Assembly: GCA_002320035.1 (NCBI GenBank)
Contig: DCJL01000015.1
Location: 1-13,293, forward strand
Direction of reading: 5' to 3'
Source: Clostridiales bacterium UBA1701
GTDB taxonomy: Bacteria; Bacillota; Clostridia; Oscillospirales; Oscillospiraceae
DNA length: 13,293 nucleotides
In this document: one piece after another, positions 4,714 through 11,918 of the stretch
Layout of the letters: each line of letters begins with the position of its first letter
Position numbering within the stretch: position 1 is the stretch's first letter
Notes under the pieces: model-generated
Database searches by the model: none
Told to the model about the DNA's origin: nothing
Seen by the model: the letters and a program-made list of their open reading frames with translations, nothing else
Position numbers and translations under genes: made by a program

Positions 4714-6978
4714 ATGGGCGGATGGAACATATTTTACGCGCTTTTGAACTTCGGCATCCTTGCGGCCGCCCTTTACTTCCTGGGCAAAAAGCTGGTGGTG
4801 AAAATGTATCGCGGCCACCGGGACAAGCTGTCCAGGGATCTGAAGCGCTCCGCAGACGCGGCGGCAAAGGCCCGGGAACTGACGGCCGGATTGGACGAGC
4901 TGGGCCGGGAGGGCGAGCAGGAATGCGGAGCCATTGTAGCCGAGGCCGAGACCAGGGCGGCGGAAAACCGCGAAGAAGCGGAAAAAGCCTGCGCGGAGGC
5001 CCTCGCCCGCATTGAGATGGAAAACCAGGAAGAACGGGAGCGGCTGTGCGGAGAAATCCGGCGGAAACTCAACCACCGTGCCGGGGCCGAGCTTGCCGCA
5101 GCGGCGGGGGAGCTCCTGCGGGGGGAAAATAGAGCAGAGGCCAGAGAACGCCTTGCCGCGGACTTTCCCCAGCGCTTTTCCCGGGTCTTTCGGCTTTCCA
5201 GGACTGAGCTTGACAGAATCAGCGCCGCCGGCGAGTTGGACGTATGCCTGAAAACGGCGGAGGTTCTTCCCGTGGAGGAAATGGTGCGGCTCAGCGGCAT
5301 CGTCCTTGAAAAACTCCAGGAGCAGGGCCTTTGCATTCCGGAATCCAGCCTGCATTTGAAAGCCCGGACCGATCCGGCGCTCATTGGCGGCGTTTTTCTT
5401 CAGATCGGGGATACCGTTTTTGATGGGACGCTGCTCGGCATGCTCCGGCGGGCTGAAAAGCGCATTGGAGAGATGGAAAAGCTGGACGGGGACTTTTTAG
5501 AGAATCTTGAAACCGCCATCTCTGCGGCGGACAGAGAGATCGATGTCTACCAGTCCGGCCGGGTCATCAGCGCTTCCGACGGGATCTGCCGCGTCTCTGG
5601 CCTTTCCGATGCTATGGCGGGCGAGATGCTGCTCTTTGAGGGCGGTCTCACCGGCATGGTGATGGATCTGGAGCGGGACAACATCGGCGTGGCCCTGCTG
5701 GGTGAGTTTGAAAGCGTCCATGAAGGGGACAGCGTCCGCTGCACGGGGCGCATCATCGAAGTGCCCGTAGGCGAGGAGCTTATCGGCCGTGTGGTTGACG
5801 CCCTGGGCCACCCGCTGGACGGCAGCGGCGCCATACATACCGGCAAAACCAGACCCGTGGAGAGTCCCGCCCCCGGTGTCATCCAGCGCCAGAGTGTGGG
5901 CGTGCCCATGCAGACGGGTATGAAGGCCATAGACGCCCTTATCCCCATCGGCCGGGGCCAGCGAGAGCTTATTGTGGGCGACAGGCAGACGGGGAAAACT
6001 GCCATCGCCCTGGATACTATAATAAATCAGAAGGGCAAGAATGTAATCTGCATCTATGTTGCCGTTGGCCAGAAGGAATCCACGGTGGCGGGTGTTGTGG
6101 AAAAGCTGCGCGCCCACGGGGCAATGGATTACAGCATCGTGGTCTGCGCCAGCGCATCGGAGCCCGCGCCCATGCTCTATATCGCCCCATACGCGGGCAC
6201 GGCTATGGGCGAGTATTTCATGTACGGCGGGAAGGATGTTCTCATCGTGTATGACGACCTCTCCAAACAGGCTGTGGCATACAGAGAGATCTCTCTGCTG
6301 CTTCACCGCCCGCCAGGGCGGGAGGCCTATCCCGGAGATGTATTTTATCTCCATTCCCGGCTCCTGGAGCGCTCCGCCAGGCTCAGTGACCAAGAGGGCG
6401 GCGGCAGCATGACCGCCCTGCCCATTATAGAGACTCAGGCTGGGGATATTTCCGCCTACATTCCCACAAACGACATCTCCATTACTGACGGCCAGATTTT
6501 TCTTGAGACAGATCTTTTTAACGCAGGCGTACGCCCGGCCGTCAACGTGGGCCTGTCCGTATCCCGTGTGGGCGGGGCGGCCCAGTTGGGCGCAGTAAAG
6601 CAGGTGGCCGGAAGGCTGAGGATGCAGCTTGCTCAGTACAGGGAACTGGCGGCCTTCTCCCAGTTCGGCATGGAGCTGGACAGAGCCACAAGAGACACGC
6701 TGGATCGGGGCGACCGGATGACCGAGCTTCTCAAGCAGGGCCAGTATACGCCTATGGCCGCGGCGGACCAGGTGATCTCCATATTTGCCGTCAGCGAAGG
6801 CTACGCGGACGATGTGGATGTAAGGGACATTCCTGATTTTGAGGCGGCGCTTCTCAGCTATGTGAACAGCCGCTGGCCGGAGCTGAAAGGCATAATTGAA
6901 AGCGGCGCCAAACTCAGCGCAGAGCAGCTTGAAAGGCTCCGCAGCCTGTCGCGAGAGGCCGCAAAGAGTTTTGGCTGA
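4714..6978 (+). CDS. atpA: Fused b'-delta(C-terminal domain)-alpha subunit of F-type ATP synthase
   Basis: One uninterrupted 754-codon frame with three parts. Residues 1-~160: a membrane helix (about 6-28) and a long Glu/Arg/Ala-rich coiled coil, as in b or b' stalk subunits. Residues ~174-253: the delta C-terminal domain only, with the conserved DPALIGGVFLQIGD and DGTLLGML pattern at 220-244; the delta N-terminal six-helix domain is missing. Residues 254-754 (501 residues): a complete alpha subunit with Walker A GDRQTGKT at 422-429 (169-176 in alpha numbering) and the arginine finger Arg618 (alpha 365) in LSVSRVGGAAQ. GGAGGG at 4700-4705 sets the ATG at 4714. Met254 (ATG 5473) sits where a separate alpha would start; a GGAGAG touches it directly, too close to be a normal ribosome site. 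Alpha is needed three times per F1 and delta once, so either three stalk arms form, or free alpha arises by internal initiation or cleavage. A single-base error cannot make this fusion without losing one frame. Confidence 0.93.
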   Translation: MGGWNIFYALLNFGILAAALYFLGKKLVVKMYRGHRDKLSRDLKRSADAAAKARELTAGLDELGREGEQECGAIVAEAETRAAENREEAEKACAEALARIEMENQEERERLCGEIRRKLNHRAGAELAAAAGELLRGENRAEARERLAADFPQRFSRVFRLSRTELDRISAAGELDVCLKTAEVLPVEEMVRLSGIVLEKLQEQGLCIPESSLHLKARTDPALIGGVFLQIGDTVFDGTLLGMLRRAEKRIGEMEKLDGDFLENLETAISAADREIDVYQSGRVISASDGICRVSGLSDAMAGEMLLFEGGLTGMVMDLERDNIGVALLGEFESVHEGDSVRCTGRIIEVPVGEELIGRVVDALGHPLDGSGAIHTGKTRPVESPAPGVIQRQSVGVPMQTGMKAIDALIPIGRGQRELIVGDRQTGKTAIALDTIINQKGKNVICIYVAVGQKESTVAGVVEKLRAHGAMDYSIVVCASASEPAPMLYIAPYAGTAMGEYFMYGGKDVLIVYDDLSKQAVAYREISLLLHRPPGREAYPGDVFYLHSRLLERSARLSDQEGGGSMTALPIIETQAGDISAYIPTNDISITDGQIFLETDLFNAGVRPAVNVGLSVSRVGGAAQLGAVKQVAGRLRMQLAQYRELAAFSQFGMELDRATRDTLDRGDRMTELLKQGQYTPMAAADQVISIFAVSEGYADDVDVRDIPDFEAALLSYVNSRWPELKGIIESGAKLSAEQLERLRSLSREAAKSFG

Positions 6979-7003
6979 GGGCTTTTGAAGGGAGGCACAG
7001 ACC

Positions 7004-7876
7004 GTGGCAAACACGCACGCCATAAAGGCGCGGATAAAAAGTGTGGAAAATATCCGCCAGATTACCAAATCCATGAAAATGGTCGCCGCCTCCAAGCTCC
7101 GGCGCGTCCAGACTGCCCGAGGTTCTCTAGCCCTGATGGCTGAAAAAAGCAGAGAAATTCTTCAGGAGCTGACAGCCGGTGAGGCTGCGGCCGAAAACCC
7201 TTTCCTTGCGGCCCGCCCGGAGGTAAAACAGAGCTGCTATGTGCTTTTTGTGGGAAACAGAGGGCTCTGCGGGGTTTATAATAGTGCCCTGCTTCACTTT
7301 CTGGAGACCGAGATGGCCCGGGGAGAGGGGGCCGGCTTCGTGGTAATCTGCGGCAGCTGGGGGCAGGATATTATTGAGCCCTCGGGGCTGAACGTCCGCC
7401 GCCGCTTTGCGGACATGAGCGACGTACCGGATTCAAAAGAGGCCCGGCAGCTTAGCGATTACCTCAAAAAGCTGTACCTGGCGGGAGAAGCGGACAGAAT
7501 CGTGATGGTGTATCAGAAATATCTCTCCGTTCTCCAGCAGCAGCCCTGCGCCGAGATTTTTCTGCCCCTGCAGCCCCCGGAGGGGGAAGCAAAGGCGGAG
7601 CGGGAGCGCATCTTTGAGCCGGACAGGAAAAGTGTCCTGGACGCTCTGACAGAACTCTACGTCAGCAGTACGATTTTTTCCGCCATGCTGGAAGCCCGTA
7701 TGGGAGAGCATGCCGCCCGCATGTGTTCCATGAACGCTGCTGCTGACAGTACGGAGGAGCTTATGGGCAAGCTTAAGCAGGCCCTGAACCATGCCAGGCA
7801 GGCGGCGATCACAACGGAGATCTCCGAGATCGTGGGCGGCGCTCAGGCGCTCAGCGAAAACAATGGGCGGGACTGA
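7004..7876 (+). CDS. atpG: F-type ATP synthase subunit gamma
   Basis: A 290-residue central-shaft subunit of F1, normal in length. The N-terminal helix has the conserved pattern IRQITKSMKMVAASKLRR (about residues 18-35), and the C-terminal helix ends AAITTEISEIVGGAQAL, the two long helices that turn inside the alpha3beta3 ring; the central alpha/beta domain lies between. The start is GTG 7004, preceded by GGGAGG at about 8 bases; 25 bases separate it from the fusion gene. No insertion of the kind seen in photosynthetic or mycobacterial gamma is obvious. It transmits c-ring rotation to the catalytic sites and binds the short epsilon encoded two genes downstream. Confidence 0.95.
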   Translation: MANTHAIKARIKSVENIRQITKSMKMVAASKLRRVQTARGSLALMAEKSREILQELTAGEAAAENPFLAARPEVKQSCYVLFVGNRGLCGVYNSALLHFLETEMARGEGAGFVVICGSWGQDIIEPSGLNVRRRFADMSDVPDSKEARQLSDYLKKLYLAGEADRIVMVYQKYLSVLQQQPCAEIFLPLQPPEGEAKAERERIFEPDRKSVLDALTELYVSSTIFSAMLEARMGEHAARMCSMNAAADSTEELMGKLKQALNHARQAAITTEISEIVGGAQALSENNGRD

Positions 7877-7903
7877 GCAGATTTTTCAGCCGTGGAGGTT
7901 GCT

Positions 7904-9286
7904 ATGAAAAAAGGTATAGTCAAAAGAGTTATCGGCTCCGTGGTGGACATCTTCTTCCCCACGGGGGAGCTGCCCAAGATATATAACGCCGAAGAAATTC
8001 AGCTTAAGGACAGAAAGGTCACCCTCGAAGTGCAGCAGCAGCTTGGCGACAGGACCGTGCGCTGTATCGCCATGTCCTCAACGGACGGTATTTCTCTGGG
8101 CTGTGAGGCTTTGGATACCGGCGCGCCCATTACAATGCCTGTGGGCGAGGCGACCTTGGGCCGTATGTTCAATGTGCTGGGCGAGCCAATCGACGGCAAG
8201 GGCGAAGTGAATGCCAAAAAGAAAATGCCCATACACCGGAGCGACCCTCCCTTTACAGAGGTGCTCCCCGCCACCGAAATGCTGGAGACCGGCATCAAGG
8301 TTGTGGATCTTATGGCCCCCTATTCAAGGGGCGGCAAGATCGGCCTTTTCGGCGGCGCCGGCGTGGGCAAGACCGTTCTCATCATGGAGCTTATCCGCAA
8401 CATTGCTTATGAGCACGGGGGCTACTCCGTTTTTGCGGGCGTAGGCGAGCGAAGCCGCGAGGGAAACGACCTCTGGAACGAGATGATCGGCTCCGGGGTC
8501 ATAAATAAAACAGCTTTGGTTTTCGGCCAGATGAACGAGCCCCCCGGGGCGAGACTGCGCGTGCCGCTCTCCGGGCTCACCATCGCGGAAAACTTCCGGG
8601 ACGAGAGCGGGCAGGATGTGCTGCTCTTTATAGACAATATCTTTCGCTTCACTCAGGCCGGCTCCGAGGTTTCGGCCCTGCTGGGCCGCATGCCCTCCGC
8701 CGTGGGCTATCAGCCCACGCTTGCCACGGAAATGGGCAACCTGCAGGAGCGCATCACCTCCACGAAAAACGGCTCCGTCACCTCTGTTCAGGCGGTCTAT
8801 GTGCCTGCGGACGATTTGACCGACCCGGCCCCTGCCACTGTTTTTGCCCATCTGGACGCCACCACCGTTCTCTCCCGTGCCATTTCGGAGCTGGGCATTT
8901 ACCCGGCGGTGGATCCGCTGGAGTCCAGTTCACGAATACTCCAGCGGGATACGCTGGGCAAGGAGCATTATGAGACAGCCCGGGCGGTTCAGACGGTGCT
9001 GGAAAAATACCGCCAGCTTCAGGATATTATTGCTGTGCTGGGCGTGGACGAACTGAGCCAGGAGGATAAAAAGACCGTGGCGCGGGCCAGGCGCATCCAG
9101 CGCTTCCTGTCCCAGCCTTTCCATGTGGCGGAGAACTTTACCGGCATGGAAGGCAGATATGTGCCCCTGAAGGAGACCATCAAGGGCTTCCAGGCCATAC
9201 TGGGCGGCGATGTGGACGATCTGCCGGAGCAGGCGTTCCTGCTCTGCGGAAATATTGACGAGGTTCTCGCAAAGAGAAACGGATAA
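7904..9286 (+). CDS. atpD: F-type ATP synthase subunit beta (catalytic)
   Basis: A 460-residue catalytic subunit of normal length. The start is ATG 7904, six bases after GGAGG (7894-7898); an in-frame GTG at 7892 would place the ribosome site inside the gene. Walker A GGAGVGKT spans residues 150-157, the catalytic Glu is 182 in GERSREGNDLW, and the Walker B region LLFIDNIFRF and the C-terminal DELSQED segment (classical form DELSEED) are present. All residues needed for ATP synthesis and hydrolysis appear intact. It follows gamma by 27 bases. With the alpha part of the fusion it makes the hexameric head of F1. Confidence 0.97.
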   Translation: MKKGIVKRVIGSVVDIFFPTGELPKIYNAEEIQLKDRKVTLEVQQQLGDRTVRCIAMSSTDGISLGCEALDTGAPITMPVGEATLGRMFNVLGEPIDGKGEVNAKKKMPIHRSDPPFTEVLPATEMLETGIKVVDLMAPYSRGGKIGLFGGAGVGKTVLIMELIRNIAYEHGGYSVFAGVGERSREGNDLWNEMIGSGVINKTALVFGQMNEPPGARLRVPLSGLTIAENFRDESGQDVLLFIDNIFRFTQAGSEVSALLGRMPSAVGYQPTLATEMGNLQERITSTKNGSVTSVQAVYVPADDLTDPAPATVFAHLDATTVLSRAISELGIYPAVDPLESSSRILQRDTLGKEHYETARAVQTVLEKYRQLQDIIAVLGVDELSQEDKKTVARARRIQRFLSQPFHVAENFTGMEGRYVPLKETIKGFQAILGGDVDDLPEQAFLLCGNIDEVLAKRNG

Positions 9287-9296
9287 GGCGGCTTGC

Positions 9297-9590
9297 ATGA
9301 AGGATCTGCTCCATCTCAGCATAATAACCGCCGAGGGCGCCGCTTACGACCGGATGGTGGGCTATGTGAATATCCCCACCCCGACCGGCTCCGTTGGCGT
9401 GCTCTCCGGCCATGCGCCCATGCTCTGCGCGGTAAAAAAGGGCCTGGTCAGGTGCGGCTTTGGCGCCGGCCGCGGCCAGAGCATACGCGTGGGCAGCGGT
9501 GTGGCCAATATTGACAGCAACCAGGTAACCATACTTGTGTCCGATGCCAGCGCGGAAACTGAATCCCCCTCTGCCTCCCCGGCGCTTTGA
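9297..9590 (+). CDS. atpC: F-type ATP synthase subunit epsilon lacking the C-terminal helices
   Basis: A 97-residue protein, against the usual 130-140. It holds the N-terminal beta-sandwich (about residues 1-88, with the family segment NIPTPTGSVGVLSGHAPML) that binds gamma and the c-ring. The C-terminal two-helix domain, which in many bacteria inhibits ATP hydrolysis, is absent; the tail is a short Ser/Pro/Ala-rich run. The truncation is unlikely to be a sequencing error, because the stop codon lies in the loop of a strong terminator. ATG 9297 is 10 bases after the beta stop, with only a weak AAGGCGG upstream, so translation may be coupled to beta. Inference: this enzyme lacks epsilon-type hydrolysis inhibition. 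Confidence 0.88.
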   Translation: MKDLLHLSIITAEGAAYDRMVGYVNIPTPTGSVGVLSGHAPMLCAVKKGLVRCGFGAGRGQSIRVGSGVANIDSNQVTILVSDASAETESPSASPAL

Positions 9591-9606
9591 GCGCGGGGAG
9601 GTTTTT
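9574..9606 (+). terminator. Strong terminator of the ATP synthase operon
   Basis: CCTCCCC-GGCGC (9574-9585) pairs with GCGCGGGGAGG (9591-9601) with one bulged G, closing the loop TTTGA, and is followed by five T residues (9602-9606). The TGA in the loop is the stop codon of epsilon. Transcription of the operon should end here, separating it from the downstream genes. Confidence 0.9.
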
Positions 9607-9652
9607 ACGCCTCGGGAGATTGACAGAACTTAAACGGAGTGATATTTAAAAA

Positions 9653-9689
9653 TAGTGCATTTAAATAAAAAATAAGTTAAATTGCACTA
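9653..9689. repeat. AT-rich inverted repeat upstream of the P-loop ATPase promoter
   Basis: TAGTGCA-TTTAA (9653-9664) is the inverse of TTAAA-TTGCACTA (9677-9689) with one bulged base and a 12-base loop. No T-run follows, so it is not a normal terminator. It overlaps by two bases the TAGTTCGAGTTA element. It could be a protein-binding site or part of a regulatory array. Confidence 0.4.
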
Positions 9690-9699
9690 GTTCGAGTTA
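9688..9699. promoter_or_regulatory. Upstream copy of a 12-bp inverted repeat flanking the promoter (possible operator half)
   Basis: TAGTTCGAGTTA matches the inverse of 9803-9814 at 11 of 12 positions. It lies 62 bases upstream of the -35 box. Each copy is itself nearly palindromic around TTCGA, as expected for a dimeric regulator's site. Confidence 0.45.
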
Positions 9700-9761
9700 A
9701 AAAATATAAAATCTTCGTCAATTTGCAACTTAAAAAAGGGTAAATATAGGCATATTGTTTA

Positions 9762-9791
9762 TTGACGAAAAGCCAGGGACAATGCTAAAAT
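9762..9791 (+). promoter_or_regulatory. Sigma-A-type promoter of the P-loop ATPase / oxidoreductase operon
   Basis: TTGACG (9762-9767) and TAAAAT (9786-9791) are separated by 18 bases, near-consensus for the housekeeping sigma factor. Transcription should start near 9798, giving a leader of about 33 bases. The -35 box forms the right arm of a second inverted repeat, TTCGTCAAT (9714-9722) with ATTGACGAA (9761-9769). Confidence 0.75.
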
Positions 9792-9802
9792 GATACCTGT
9801 AG

Positions 9803-9814
9803 TAATTCGAACTA
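9803..9814. promoter_or_regulatory. Downstream copy of the inverted repeat, at the predicted transcription start
   Basis: TAATTCGAACTA covers about +6 to +17 of the predicted transcript and ends 16 bases before the ATG at 9831. A bound regulator here would block transcription; with the copy at 9688-9699 it could form a loop around the promoter. No regulator gene is in the window. Confidence 0.5.
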
Positions 9815-9830
9815 ATTGAGAGGCGAGAAT

Positions 9831-10538
9831 ATGAAAAAAGTTTATGTCATGATCGGCAACTACGGAAGCGGAAAGACCGAGCTTGCGCTGAACTTCGCCA
9901 TAGAGGCGGCGAAGCACGGGCGCACGGAGCTGCTTGACCTTGACATGGTTAACACCTATTTCCGCCTGACGGAGCACGGCCGCATGACCCGCATGAAGGA
10001 AATCCGGCTTGTCTCCCCCAACTTTGCCTGCTCCGGCATTGAGACCCTGTCTCTTCCCGCGGAGGTGGCCTCTGCCTTTGCTATGGACTGGGACACCGTC
10101 ATTTTTGATGCCGGCGGGGACGCGGTGGGCGCCACGGCACTGGGCCGCTACCATCAGGACTTTATGGAGCTTGAGCCGGGCTCTCTTGAGGTGTTCAACG
10201 TTATCAACATCCGCCGCCCGCTGGCCGGGACGGTGGAGCGCATCCTCCATCTGCAGGAGGAGATGCAGATCTATTCCCGGCTTAAGATAACCGGCATGAT
10301 AAATAACACAAACCTTGCCCAGATGACCGGGCCCGACGAACTGCGGGACGGTTACGAGATGATAAAGCAGGTTTCCCAGATAAGCGGCATTCCGGTGAAA
10401 TACACTTCCGGCCGCAGGGAAATGCTGGATATCTTTCTCTCCGAAGGGCATGACCCCGAATATATCGGCACCCCCATCGCCATAGACACCTATATGCATC
10501 GGGACTGGGACAGCTGGATCAAGGGCCTGAGTGACTGA
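9831..10538 (+). CDS. P-loop ATPase linked to 2-oxoacid:ferredoxin oxidoreductase genes
   Basis: A 235-residue soluble protein with Walker A GNYGSGKT at residues 9-16, a LLDLDMVNTYFR segment (about 34-45) like that of ParA/MinD/CobQ-class SIMIBI ATPases, and a Walker B-like VIFDAGGDA near residue 90. The Walker A lacks the extra Lys of deviant ParA/MinD motifs. No CxxC is present, so it is not a Mrp/NBP35-type Fe-S carrier as known. The start is ATG 9831 after GAGAGGCG; an in-frame TTG at 9816 overlaps that site. It is the first gene after a strong promoter, 77 bases before the ferredoxin gene, and has no terminator of note behind it, so it probably shares a transcript with the oxidoreductase. 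A role in maturation, assembly or regulation of that enzyme is inference from position only; the true function is unknown to me. Confidence 0.8.
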   Translation: MKKVYVMIGNYGSGKTELALNFAIEAAKHGRTELLDLDMVNTYFRLTEHGRMTRMKEIRLVSPNFACSGIETLSLPAEVASAFAMDWDTVIFDAGGDAVGATALGRYHQDFMELEPGSLEVFNVINIRRPLAGTVERILHLQEEMQIYSRLKITGMINNTNLAQMTGPDELRDGYEMIKQVSQISGIPVKYTSGRREMLDIFLSEGHDPEYIGTPIAIDTYMHRDWDSWIKGLSD

Positions 10539-10615
10539 AAAACATAACTATGTCGTACCCCGCTTTGCGGTTTTATATTTAAAGCAGAAATCAATAATAG
10601 AAAAGAGGTAGAATC

Positions 10616-10825
10616 ATGGTAAAGGTGACAATCAACGAGCTTGTCTGCAAGGGCTGCGGCCTGTGCGTAAGGGCATGTCCCAAGAATGTTCTCGCCCTTT
10701 CCAGAACCAAGCTCAACGCAAAGGGCTACCACCCCGCAGAGGTAGTTGCACCCGAAGCCTGCATAGGCTGTGCTTCCTGCGCACGTACCTGCCCCGATGT
10801 GGCAATCCGCATAGAAAAGGATTAA
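10616..10825 (+). CDS. korD: 2x[4Fe-4S] ferredoxin-like subunit (delta) of 2-oxoacid:ferredoxin oxidoreductase
   Basis: A 69-residue protein with two full cluster motifs: CKGCGLCVRACP (about residues 11-22) and CIGCASCARTCP (about 49-60), each CxxCxxCxxxCP, giving two [4Fe-4S] clusters. In four-subunit oxidoreductases this subunit carries electrons from the thiamine-bound intermediate to external ferredoxin. AGAGG lies before the ATG. The alpha gene follows after 13 bases, giving order delta-alpha-beta-gamma as in KorDABC/VorDABC-type operons. Confidence in the role comes mainly from that context, since such ferredoxins also occur alone. Confidence 0.9.
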   Translation: MVKVTINELVCKGCGLCVRACPKNVLALSRTKLNAKGYHPAEVVAPEACIGCASCARTCPDVAIRIEKD

Positions 10826-10838
10826 GGAGGAATAGAAA

Positions 10839-11918
10839 ATGGCATTGACTCTTATGAAGGGTAGCGAAGCGATCGCGGAGGCCGCCATTCGCGCCGGCGC
10901 CCGGTTCTTCTTCGGCTATCCTATCACCCCGCAGACAGAAATTCCTGAGTACATGTCCGCCCGTATGCCCGAGGTGGGAGGCTGCTTCCTCCAGGCTGAA
11001 AGCGAAGTTGCGGCCATCAACATGGTCTACGGTGCGGCCGGTACCGGCGAGCGCGTTATTACCTCTTCTTCCAGCCCCGGAATCAGCCTGAAGCAGGAGG
11101 GAATCTCCTACTGCGCCGGCGCCCAGCTTCCCTGCGTCATTCTCAACGTTATGCGCGGCGGCCCCGGTCTGGGCAATATCCAGGCCTCTCAGGGCGACTA
11201 TTTTCAGGGCGTCAAGGGCGGCGGAAACGGCGACTACCATTTGCTGACCTACGCCCCCTCCTCGGTGCAGGAAGCAATCGATATTATGATGTTCGCCTTT
11301 GAAAAGGCGGAGAAGTACCGGATGCCCGTCCTTTTCCTGGCCGACGGCATCATCGCCCAGATGATGGAGCCGGTTGAGATGCCCGAGATGGTTGACTTCA
11401 AGGTCGACCCCGAGAAGAAGCCCTGGGCCTGCACCGGCTGGAAGCCCGGTGACGACCCCGCAAAGAGAGCCACGATAAACTCCCTCTACATCAACACCGA
11501 GGACCTGGCCGTACATAATGACCGCCTTCAGGCTGTCTACGCCGAAGCTTCCGCCAACGAGCAGCTTTGGGAAAACTACAAGACGGAGGATGCCGAGTTT
11601 GTCATTGCCGCTTTCGGCACCGTTGCCCGTATTGCCAAGTCCGCCATCGACGAGCTGCGGGAAATGGGCGTAAAGGCCGGGCTGTTCCGTCCTATCTCCG
11701 TATGGCCCTTCCCCTACACCCACCTGGCGGAGACTGTTTGCCGCGAGGGCGTGAAGGCTGTTCTTGACGTAGAGGTCAACGAAGGCCAGATGATTGAGGA
11801 TGTAAAGCTTGCAATCAACGGCGCAAAGCCCGTGGAGTTTCTGGGCCACTGCGGCAGCCAGTTCCCCACCACGGAAGAGATCAAGAACAAGATCCTCGCA
11901 ATGAAGGAGGGTAAATAA
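10839..11918 (+). CDS. korA: 2-oxoacid:ferredoxin oxidoreductase alpha subunit (KorA/VorB family)
   Basis: A 359-residue subunit holding the pyrimidine-binding domain of the thiamine diphosphate enzyme followed by the transketolase C-terminal-like domain. Near the N-terminus it shows FGYPITPQTEIPEYM, then QAESEVAAINMVYGAA with the Glu that activates the cofactor, and TSSSSPGISLKQEG. It oxidatively decarboxylates a 2-oxoacid with CoA to give acyl-CoA, CO2 and reduced ferredoxin. The strong AAGGAGG before the ATG suggests high expression. Separate alpha, beta, gamma and delta genes distinguish it from single-chain pyruvate:ferredoxin oxidoreductase. The sequence style resembles proteins named VorB (3-methyl-2-oxobutanoate) as well as KorA (2-oxoglutarate); I cannot decide the substrate, and branched-chain or aryl 2-oxoacids are possible. 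Confidence 0.92.
   Translation: MALTLMKGSEAIAEAAIRAGARFFFGYPITPQTEIPEYMSARMPEVGGCFLQAESEVAAINMVYGAAGTGERVITSSSSPGISLKQEGISYCAGAQLPCVILNVMRGGPGLGNIQASQGDYFQGVKGGGNGDYHLLTYAPSSVQEAIDIMMFAFEKAEKYRMPVLFLADGIIAQMMEPVEMPEMVDFKVDPEKKPWACTGWKPGDDPAKRATINSLYINTEDLAVHNDRLQAVYAEASANEQLWENYKTEDAEFVIAAFGTVARIAKSAIDELREMGVKAGLFRPISVWPFPYTHLAETVCREGVKAVLDVEVNEGQMIEDVKLAINGAKPVEFLGHCGSQFPTTEEIKNKILAMKEGK

Noticed and set aside
4714..5472. Idea that the fusion arises from a sequencing frameshift
   Set aside because: The b', delta and alpha parts all lie in the same frame. The recognisable delta end (DGTLLGML) and alpha start (Met254) are about ten codons apart with no sign of a frame change, so one indel would break rather than create the match.
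5497..7095. 532-codon minus-strand open frame opposite the alpha region
   Set aside because: It covers the alpha gene exactly in antisense. Its length comes from G+C-rich codon bias, and no domain is recognisable.
10560..10574. Possible terminator between the P-loop ATPase and the ferredoxin gene
   Set aside because: The stem CCGC/GCGG is only 4 bp and the T-run is short. It is too weak to separate the genes, although mild attenuation is possible.
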